From: Actinomycetes bacterium
GTDB taxonomy: Bacteria; Actinomycetota; Acidimicrobiia; Spongiisociales; UBA4744
Direction: 5' to 3'
NCBI GenBank assembly: GCA_024641205.1
Contig: JAHEDM010000138.1
Span: forward strand, 1-6,963
Length of the DNA: 6,963 bases
This document shows, piece after piece, positions 1 to 5,559 of this stretch (position 1 is the first letter of the stretch; every line of letters begins with the position of its first letter). The position numbers were made by a program, and so were the translations under genes. Below the pieces are notes generated by a model. That model was not told the origin of the DNA, searched no databases, and was given only the letters and a program-made list of their open reading frames with translations.

Positions 1-3
1 ATC

Positions 4-375
4 TTGAGCACCGCTTCTGTCCTCTATGTCTGGGTGACGCCGGAAGAGAGCCGCCGCCGGAACGTCGAACGGGCACAACCGGGAATTGGTGGTGATGCCT
101 CGATCCTCCATCACGGTGTACCGGAAACCGTCATGCGCCAGGACTATGGGACCGACGACATGATGTGGCTCGTCGAGCAGAGTGATCGGCCGGGCACAAT
201 CCGGGTAGAGGCTCATGAGACCATCTACTACTTGCCCGTCGCGGTGCTCGACAATCGGACCGACAAGACCTCGTTTTTGCGAGCCGATCCCGCAGCCTGG
301 CCGAATGAGTCTGTGGAGACGCTCCATCACGAGCTGCGAGAAGCGTTCGCGAGGCTTGGCGCGCCGGACGGGTAG
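4..375 (+). CDS. Small uncharacterised protein, possibly 5'-partial
   Basis: I do not recognise this 123-residue protein and assign no function. It has no signal peptide, membrane segment, Cys cluster or obvious nucleotide-binding motif. The composition is soluble and mixed, with a Trp/Met-containing middle (MMWLVEQ around residues 52-58), a Tyr-rich patch (ETIYYLPVAVLDN, about residues 72-84) and a likely C-terminal amphipathic helix (ETLHHELREAFARLG). The TTG at position 4 is only the first possible start in the window. The preceding codon is open and no upstream sequence is visible, so the gene may begin before the window. The stop is at 373-375 and the next gene starts 9 bases later on the same strand, so the two are probably co-transcribed. 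Codon choice looks like that of its neighbours. I am fairly confident it is coding, but not of the start. Confidence 0.6.
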   Translation: MSTASVLYVWVTPEESRRRNVERAQPGIGGDASILHHGVPETVMRQDYGTDDMMWLVEQSDRPGTIRVEAHETIYYLPVAVLDNRTDKTSFLRADPAAWPNESVETLHHELREAFARLGAPDG

Positions 376-384
376 CCTCCTCGG

Positions 385-1662
385 GTGAATAGCCACTCCG
401 ACAGCACAAGCCTGCCGGCACCGAAGGATCGACCTGTCTCCGACTGGCGGGGTTTGGGGGACCTGGTTGCCTTGGCGACGGAGCGGCTGACGACGCCCAT
501 CGAGGGCATGCACCGTGCGATCGCCGTCCGGTGGTTTGGCCTGGCCGGCCCGAAAGTAGCCCCCGTGCGGCGGAGTTACCTCGCATTGACCGCCGGGATC
601 TACGGGTCGGTTCGCATAGCCGGTTCGATTCTTGGGTCCGTCGTGGGAAGCGGAGCACAAGCGGCCGCTCGCCGGAATGGGTTGCATCCGTTGTGGCGCT
701 CTCCGTTTGGTAGCGGCGTCCAGGCCGTCGCCAACGCAGTGTGGGGGGACGAACTCGAACACCGGCGAAGCGACTTGCGAATCGAGTTGGGCCTCCGGGA
801 CACTTCCGGCCGGCCGATCGGCCCGGACATGGATACGTTGGAGCGGGCTTTCCCAAAGCCCTCGGCCCGGCTGGTCGTCTTGCTCCACGGTTTGGGAGAA
901 ACCGAGCGCTGCTGGCAACAGGATCTCGACGACGACGGGGTCGTCCGTGGTCTGGGCGACATCTTGGCGGCCGACTCCTTCACCCCGCTCTTGGTGCGCT
1001 ACAACACCGGCCGGCACGTCTCGGACAACGGGGCTGCGCTGGCGACCCTCCTTGAGGAGATTGCGGACAACTGGCCGGTGCCGGTCGAGGAAATCGCCCT
1101 GGTGGGCAATTCGATGGGCGGCTTGGTGGCCCGCAGCTCGATACATGCAGGTCAAACCGACCGACACGGTTGGGTGAATGCCGCCCGGCACCTGGTGGCG
1201 GTGGGTGCCCCACACCTGGGTGCGCCCCTCGAGAAGGGCGTCAATGTGATGTCCCTGGGCCTGCGCATTTCTCCCGAGAGCCGGCCGCTTGGTGACTTCC
1301 TCGATCAACGAAGCGTCGGAATCAAGGATCTCCGCTTCGGTGCCATCCGGCAGGAAGACTGGCAAGGCATCGACCCCGCTGCTTTGTTCGACGGCATCAG
1401 CAGCGACCTTTCGCTCCCAGTACACGTGCAACAGCATTTCGTCGCCGGCGTCGTCACTTCCGAACCCACCCACCCCTTCGGTGTTCTCGTTGGTGACCTG
1501 ATCGTCCGAACCGGCAGCGGCACGGGCCGGGGACGACGGCGGACCATCACGGCAGCCGAAGTGCGGGTAATTGGCAAGCGCCGTCATTCCGATCTGGCCG
1601 GCGACCCCGCCGTCCACGAGCAGGTGCGGTCCTGGCTGAACACCGGCGTTGCCGCAAGCTAG
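385..1662 (+). CDS. Alpha/beta hydrolase, lipase/esterase-like (PGAP1-like)
   Basis: A 425-residue serine hydrolase that probably cleaves an ester or lipid substrate; the substrate cannot be told from sequence. The hydrolase core starts near residue 160. It shows the oxyanion-hole strand LVVLLHGLGE (H168-G169), the nucleophile elbow GNSMGG with candidate nucleophile S243, a following GAPHLGAP segment (274-281) as in lipase/PGAP1-type folds, a candidate acid D371 in VGDLIVR, and a candidate catalytic H401 in KRRHSDL. The first 150 residues are an extension with a hydrophobic, Gly-rich stretch at about 65-95 (YLALTAGIYGSVRIAGSILG). It could lie against a membrane, but it contains Arg and is not a clean transmembrane helix. 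The GTG start at 385 is chosen because this extension resembles that of actinobacterial hydrolases, as far as I recall. No strong ribosome binding site precedes it, so translational coupling to the gene ending at 375 is possible. The fold call is firm; the specificity is unknown. Confidence 0.85.
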   Translation: MNSHSDSTSLPAPKDRPVSDWRGLGDLVALATERLTTPIEGMHRAIAVRWFGLAGPKVAPVRRSYLALTAGIYGSVRIAGSILGSVVGSGAQAAARRNGLHPLWRSPFGSGVQAVANAVWGDELEHRRSDLRIELGLRDTSGRPIGPDMDTLERAFPKPSARLVVLLHGLGETERCWQQDLDDDGVVRGLGDILAADSFTPLLVRYNTGRHVSDNGAALATLLEEIADNWPVPVEEIALVGNSMGGLVARSSIHAGQTDRHGWVNAARHLVAVGAPHLGAPLEKGVNVMSLGLRISPESRPLGDFLDQRSVGIKDLRFGAIRQEDWQGIDPAALFDGISSDLSLPVHVQQHFVAGVVTSEPTHPFGVLVGDLIVRTGSGTGRGRRRTITAAEVRVIGKRRHSDLAGDPAVHEQVRSWLNTGVAAS

Positions 1663-1719
1663 GAGTCGGCCGGCTGAAGGGTCGATCCTCGCCTATGGGC
1701 TACCAGGTCACCGCAGCGA
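1663..1719. other. Convergent intergenic gap with no recognisable terminator
   Basis: These 57 bases separate the stop codons of two convergent genes (the hydrolase, ending at 1662, and aceE, ending at 1720). I looked for a GC-rich hairpin with a T-tract on either strand and found none. The only symmetry is a short loop-less palindrome around CGGCCG, which would not act as an intrinsic terminator. Termination may be Rho-dependent or the transcripts may overlap. Confidence 0.5.
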
Positions 1720-4419
1720 CTACCTTGCCGCCGGGTTTCCAATATCGGGGTCGATGCCGTACCGGTCGATCGCATCCTTGACGAGCGAGCCAGGGACCAC
1801 GCCGTTGTTGTGGAGGGCGTCGAGCACGGCCACCACGACGTGCGGGCTGTCGGTCTCGAAGAAATGACGGAGCGCCTCCCTGGTGTCGGACCGCCCGAAA
1901 CCGTCGGTGCCAAGGGAGGTGAAGCTTCCGGGAATCCAGCGAGCTACCTGATCCGGCACCATTTTCATGTAGTCCGTTACCGCGACAAACGGAACGGCCG
2001 GCTCCCCTGAGGTGGCTAATTGCCCGGTCACATACGGCACCAGGGGGGTCGCGCCAGGATGGAGTCGATTCCATCGCTCAACTTCGAGGGCTTCCTCGCG
2101 GAGTTTCTTATAGGACGTGGCGCTCCACAGCTCCACCCCGACGTCGTAGTGCTCGGCCAATTCCCGCTGAGCTTCCCGGGCGGCCCCCTGGGCGGTGCCC
2201 GAGAACAGGATCGTCGCTTGGTGGGTGGTGCCTTCGGGGACGGACGCCCACCGATACAGGCCGCGCATGATCCCTTCGGTGGAACCCTCCGGCATCGGCG
2301 GTTGAGCGAAGTTCTCGTTGTAGAGGGTCAGGTAATAGAAGACGTCTTCGTTTTCGACGTACATCCGCTGCAAGCCCTGCTCGACGATCGTGCTCATCTC
2401 GTAGGCAAAAGCCGGGTCGTATGCTTCGCAGACGGGAACCGTCGAAGCGAGCACCAGACTGTGCCCGTCCTGGTGCTGCAGGCCTTCGCCTGCCAGGGTG
2501 GTGCGCCCGGCCGTTGCCCCCAACAGAAACCCTCGGGCCCGCGAGTCGGCAGCCGACCAGATCAGATCGCCCACCCGCTGGAAACCGAACATCGAATAGA
2601 AGGTGAAGAAGGGGACCATCGGCACGCCCCGCGTTGCGTAAGAGGTGGCCGCGGCAATCCAGCTGGCCATCCCACCTGCCTCAGTTATGCCTTCCTCGAG
2701 GATCTGGCCGTCTTTGCCTTCGACGTACGACAGCAGCAGATCGTGGTCGACCGGTTCGTAGAGCTGGCCTTGGGAGGCGTAGATCTTCAGCTCCTTGAAG
2801 AGAGCATCCATGCCGAAGGTGCGGCCTTCGTCGGGGATGATCGGCACAACCCTGGGGCCGAATTTCTTGTCGCGCGCCAGGCTGCGCAGGAGGCGGGTGA
2901 ACGCCATTGTGGTCGACACCTCCTGGGCTCCCGACCCCGGCTCAAATTCCTCAAACGGCTCACGAGAGGGCATTTCGAGCTTGCGGCGGGTGTTGATCAC
3001 CCGGCTCGGGAGGTAGCCATCGAGGGCTTTGCGGCGCTGCTGCAGATAGTCGCTCTCCGGCGATCCCTCCGGCGGCCGGTAGTAGGGAGGTTCCCGGTCG
3101 GGAGCGAGTGCATCCTCCGGGATCTCTTCTTGGAGATGCAGGCGTTCGCGCAGGACCTTGAGTTGCTCGTTGGTCATCTTCTTGATCTGATGGGTTGCAT
3201 TGCGACCCTCAACATCCGGACCGAGGGTCCATCCCTTGATGGTCTTGGCCAGGATGACGGTTGGGGCGCCTTTCATCTCGGTGGCGGCCTTGTAGGCGGC
3301 GTAGACCTTGTTGTAATCGAGGCCTCCACGTCGCAGACGCCAGATCTCGTCGTCGGTCATGTGCTCGACGAGTTTGCGGAGGCGTGGGTCGGGGCCGAAG
3401 AAATGTTCCCGCACATACGCACCCGATTCGGTCTTGAAACGCTGGTATTCGCCGTCCACGGTGGTGTTCATCTTGTTGACCAGGACCCCGTCGACATCGG
3501 CCGCCAGCAGCGGGTCCCAATTGGATCCCCACAGCACCTTGATGACATTCCAGCCCGCGCCCCGGAAGGTGGCTTCGAGCTCCTGGATGATCTTGCCGTT
3601 GCCGCGTACGGGCCCATCCAGGCGTTGCAGGTTGCAGTTGATCACCCAGGTCAGGTTGTCGAGTTTCTCGCGGGCCGCCAGGTTGATGGCCCCGAGGGTT
3701 TCCGGTTCGTCGGTTTCGCCGTCGCCCACGAATGCCCACACGCGCGACTCGGCGGCATCGTCGATGCGGCGGTTCAGAAGGTATTTGTTGTAGCGAGCCT
3801 GGTAGATCGAATTGATCGGGCCGATGCCCATCGAGACGGTCGGGTACTCCCAGAAGTCTGGCATGAGGCGAGGGTGTGGATAGCTGGACAGGCCGCCTCC
3901 GATTTCGCGGCGGAACCGATCCAGGTCTTCGTCGTCGATGCGGTGCTCCAGGTAGGCCCGGGCGTAGATGCCCGGGGCGGCGTGACCCTGGATGTAGACG
4001 TGGTCTCCCGGCAGTCCGTCGTCCTTGCCGCGAAAGAAATGGTTGAAACCGACCTCATACAGGGCAGCCGAAGAAGCGAACGTGGAGAGGTGCCCGCCGA
4101 TTCCGTCGGCCGCTGTGTTGGCCTTGATCACCATCACGGCCGCGTTCCATCTGATGAATCGTCGGATCCGCTTCTCGAGGTACATGTCGCCCGGGAACCA
4201 GGCTTCTTCCTCAGGTGGGATCGTGTTGATGTAAGGGGTTGAGATCGACGCCGGAACACCGACATTCTGCTCCCGGGCGCGAGTGATCAGCTTGGCCATG
4301 AGCAATTGGGCTCGCATCTTTCCCTGCGACGAGATCACGCCGTCGAGCGAATCGAGCCATTCCTGGGTCTCTTCCGGATCCTGGTCCGGAAGCTGATGTA
4401 CGTAGCCGTCGATGATCAT
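1720..4419 (-). CDS. aceE: Pyruvate dehydrogenase E1 component, homodimeric type
   Basis: AceE is the thiamine-diphosphate-dependent E1 of the cytoplasmic pyruvate dehydrogenase complex. It decarboxylates pyruvate and passes the acetyl group to E2 lipoate. The ThDP/Mg motif is plain: GDGETDEPE (D233) followed by NLTWVINCNLQRLDGPV (N261, N263), almost as in E. coli AceE. The mobile-loop histidine is present in the ATHQIKKM segment, which corresponds to the H407 region of E. coli. The N-terminal segment DQDPEETQEWLDSLDGVI is typical of the family. At 899 residues it is close to the E. coli length (887) and appears complete. I choose ATG at 4419-4417 because AAGGA (complement of 4426-4430) lies 6 bases upstream; a TTG at 4434 in the same frame would add five residues but has no better signal. 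No E2 or E3 gene is adjacent, a layout known from actinobacteria. It is divergent from the dehydratase across a 121-base control region. Confidence 0.97.
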   Translation of the reverse strand: MIIDGYVHQLPDQDPEETQEWLDSLDGVISSQGKMRAQLLMAKLITRAREQNVGVPASISTPYINTIPPEEEAWFPGDMYLEKRIRRFIRWNAAVMVIKANTAADGIGGHLSTFASSAALYEVGFNHFFRGKDDGLPGDHVYIQGHAAPGIYARAYLEHRIDDEDLDRFRREIGGGLSSYPHPRLMPDFWEYPTVSMGIGPINSIYQARYNKYLLNRRIDDAAESRVWAFVGDGETDEPETLGAINLAAREKLDNLTWVINCNLQRLDGPVRGNGKIIQELEATFRGAGWNVIKVLWGSNWDPLLAADVDGVLVNKMNTTVDGEYQRFKTESGAYVREHFFGPDPRLRKLVEHMTDDEIWRLRRGGLDYNKVYAAYKAATEMKGAPTVILAKTIKGWTLGPDVEGRNATHQIKKMTNEQLKVLRERLHLQEEIPEDALAPDREPPYYRPPEGSPESDYLQQRRKALDGYLPSRVINTRRKLEMPSREPFEEFEPGSGAQEVSTTMAFTRLLRSLARDKKFGPRVVPIIPDEGRTFGMDALFKELKIYASQGQLYEPVDHDLLLSYVEGKDGQILEEGITEAGGMASWIAAATSYATRGVPMVPFFTFYSMFGFQRVGDLIWSAADSRARGFLLGATAGRTTLAGEGLQHQDGHSLVLASTVPVCEAYDPAFAYEMSTIVEQGLQRMYVENEDVFYYLTLYNENFAQPPMPEGSTEGIMRGLYRWASVPEGTTHQATILFSGTAQGAAREAQRELAEHYDVGVELWSATSYKKLREEALEVERWNRLHPGATPLVPYVTGQLATSGEPAVPFVAVTDYMKMVPDQVARWIPGSFTSLGTDGFGRSDTREALRHFFETDSPHVVVAVLDALHNNGVVPGSLVKDAIDRYGIDPDIGNPAAR

Positions 4420-4425
4420 CAAGAG

Positions 4426-4430
4426 TCCTT
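4426..4430 (-). promoter_or_regulatory. Ribosome binding site deciding the aceE start
   Basis: On the minus strand this reads AAGGA, 6 bases before ATG at 4419. It favours that ATG over the in-frame TTG at 4434, which lies upstream of the site. Confidence 0.65.
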
Positions 4431-4446
4431 GCAACGCGGTGTGAGA

Positions 4447-4476
4447 AGCCTACCTTTCTTCAGGTTTTTGGCGTCA
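4447..4476 (-). promoter_or_regulatory. Candidate aceE promoter (weak)
   Basis: On the minus strand TGACGC (4476-4471) and TAGGCT (4452-4447) lie 18 bases apart. This would start transcription near 4440 and give a leader of about 20 bases carrying the AAGGA site. The hexamers match the consensus only partly. The left arm of the inverted repeat would cover the -35 element. A TATGGG at 4490-4485 is an alternative -10. Confidence 0.3.
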
Positions 4477-4514
4477 CAGGAACACCCATAGCGTGCTTGT
4501 ACGACGCCAAAACC
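4463..4514. promoter_or_regulatory. Inverted repeat in the divergent aceE/dehydratase control region, candidate paired operator
   Basis: The left arm GGTTTTTGGCGTC (4463-4475) and the right arm GACGCCAAAACC (4503-4514) are reverse complements except for one extra T. The central 10 bases (4466-4475 with 4503-4512) match exactly. The arms are separated by 27 bases and lie in the only divergent gap of the window. This is what one expects of two half-sites or two operators for one regulator controlling both genes, possibly with DNA bending. Formation of a hairpin in a transcript is an alternative, but each arm would be transcribed into only one leader if the promoters lie where I suggest. No regulator gene is in the window, and the factor is unknown. 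Confidence 0.55.
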
Positions 4515-4523
4515 GGAGAGAGG

Positions 4524-4529
4524 TACACT
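4524..4529 (+). promoter_or_regulatory. Candidate -10 element for the dehydratase gene
   Basis: TACACT lies 11 bases before the ATG at 4541, so transcription from it would begin about 4 to 5 bases before the start codon and give a nearly leaderless mRNA. No good -35 sits at the usual 17-base spacing; TTGTAC at 4497-4502 is 21 bases away. The right arm of the inverted repeat lies just upstream of this -10. Confidence 0.35.
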
Positions 4530-4540
4530 CGCGCCCGCCC

Positions 4541-5491
4541 ATGATCCCTACCTTTGACGACGTCCGTGCCGCGGCCGAGCGGATCGCCCCGTTCGTTCAC
4601 CGGACGCCGGTCATGACGTCGGCGACGTTGGATCGGGAATCGGGCGCACAGGTCTTCTTCAAGTGTGAGAACCTCCAAAAAGTTGGGGCGTTCAAAGCGC
4701 GGGGGGCCGTCAATACCGTCCTCAGTCTCAGCGACGAAGAAGCAGCCGGCGGGGTGATCACGCACTCGTCGGGAAACCATGCGGCCGCCCTTGCCTACGC
4801 GGCCCGGATTCGGGGGATTCCCTGCACCGTGGTGATGCCGGAAGACGCTCCTTCGGTCAAAGTGAGAGCGGTGCGCGGGTATGGGGCAGAAATCGTCTTC
4901 TGCAAACAGGCCGAGCGGGAGGTCGTCTGCGAACGGGAGCGGGAGGCTCGCCGCTCCATTCTCGTCCATCCGTTCGATGATCCGCGAGTGGTAGCCGGCC
5001 AGGGGACGGCCGCCCTGGAGATGTTCGAAGACGTTGAGGACCTCGACGTCGTCATTGCCCCCGTCGGAGGGGGCGGCCTGCTGTCGGGCCTCACGCTGGC
5101 CGCCGCGGCCATGCGGCCCGGGATACGGGTGATCGGGGCAGAACCAGAGGCGGTCGACGACGCCTACCGATCCATGCAAACCGGGGTTCGCCAACCGCGG
5201 GTGCCCGATCCAACCACCTGGGCGGACGGTCTCTTGACCGGTTTGGGGGAAGTCGCCTTCGAAATCCTGACTGCCGGAAACACAGAGGTTGTCACGATCA
5301 CTGAAGATGCCCTCTTGGCTGCGGCCCTCTTCCATCTCCAGCGGATGAAACTGGTGGTTGAACCTTCGGGAGCAGCGGGGCTGGCGGCCCTTCGCTCGCT
5401 TGGCATCGAGATGAACGGGCGGCGAGTGGGCGTCATCATCAGCGGGGGCAACACTGATTTTCGCTGGCTCGAGGCGGCCCTGGTCATCTAG
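4541..5491 (+). CDS. Threonine/serine dehydratase or serine racemase-like PLP enzyme
   Basis: A 316-residue fold-type II PLP enzyme that likely deaminates L-threonine to 2-oxobutyrate and/or L-serine to pyruvate. Visible signatures, in order: the PLP lysine K52 in VGAFKARGA; the HSSGNHAAA loop (75-83), where S77 matches the second serine that acts as a general acid in serine racemase; the phosphate-binding glycine loop VGGGGL (G176-G179); E201 and D207 in AEPEAVDDAY, at the positions that bind Mg/Ca in serine racemase; EPSGAAG (from E274); and ISGGNTD (S301-N304). There is no C-terminal ACT-like domain, so it is the short catabolic or racemase-like form rather than isoleucine-regulated biosynthetic IlvA. 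An upstream in-frame GTG at 4493 would add 16 unconserved, Arg-rich residues overlapping the inverted repeat, so I prefer ATG 4541. A purine-rich GGAGAGAGG (4515-4523) is too far upstream (17 bases) to be a normal ribosome binding site. Racemase versus dehydratase activity cannot be settled here. Confidence 0.9.
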   Translation: MIPTFDDVRAAAERIAPFVHRTPVMTSATLDRESGAQVFFKCENLQKVGAFKARGAVNTVLSLSDEEAAGGVITHSSGNHAAALAYAARIRGIPCTVVMPEDAPSVKVRAVRGYGAEIVFCKQAEREVVCEREREARRSILVHPFDDPRVVAGQGTAALEMFEDVEDLDVVIAPVGGGGLLSGLTLAAAAMRPGIRVIGAEPEAVDDAYRSMQTGVRQPRVPDPTTWADGLLTGLGEVAFEILTAGNTEVVTITEDALLAAALFHLQRMKLVVEPSGAAGLAALRSLGIEMNGRRVGVIISGGNTDFRWLEAALVI

Positions 5492-5559
5492 TCCGGGTAT
5501 CCACCTGGTTCCTCTTGCGCGCGTAGGCTGAACACCGTCTGCACAGGGAAGGAGCACAG
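5492..5559 (+). promoter_or_regulatory. Leader region of the formate dehydrogenase gene with strong ribosome binding site
   Basis: AAGGAG at 5549-5554 lies 5 bases before the ATG at 5560 and is the best ribosome binding site in the window, so it fixes the start. TAGGCT at 5524-5529 could be a -10, but no convincing -35 accompanies it. The same bases include an in-frame TAG (5524-5526), which bars any longer formate dehydrogenase N-terminus. I see no terminator for the dehydratase gene ending at 5491, so read-through from it is also possible. Confidence 0.5.

Noticed and set aside
131..856. A 241-codon minus-strand open frame across the first two genes
   Set aside because: Arg/Pro/Ser-rich composition typical of a shadow frame; it spans the junction of two better-supported genes.
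1663..1719. Possible bidirectional terminator between the convergent genes
   Set aside because: No stem with a loop plus T-tract can be drawn on either strand.
2020..4242. A 740-codon plus-strand open frame inside aceE
   Set aside because: It is antisense to a clearly conserved AceE protein. Such long antisense frames are common in high-GC genes, and its translation shows no recognisable domain.
4493..4540. Upstream GTG start for the dehydratase adding 16 residues
   Set aside because: The added residues are Arg-rich and unlike the family's N-terminus, and they run through the inverted repeat and the promoter-like sequence.
4460..5557. A 365-codon minus-strand open frame opposite the dehydratase
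   Set aside because: It mirrors the codon structure of the conserved PLP enzyme on the other strand and has no recognisable motif.
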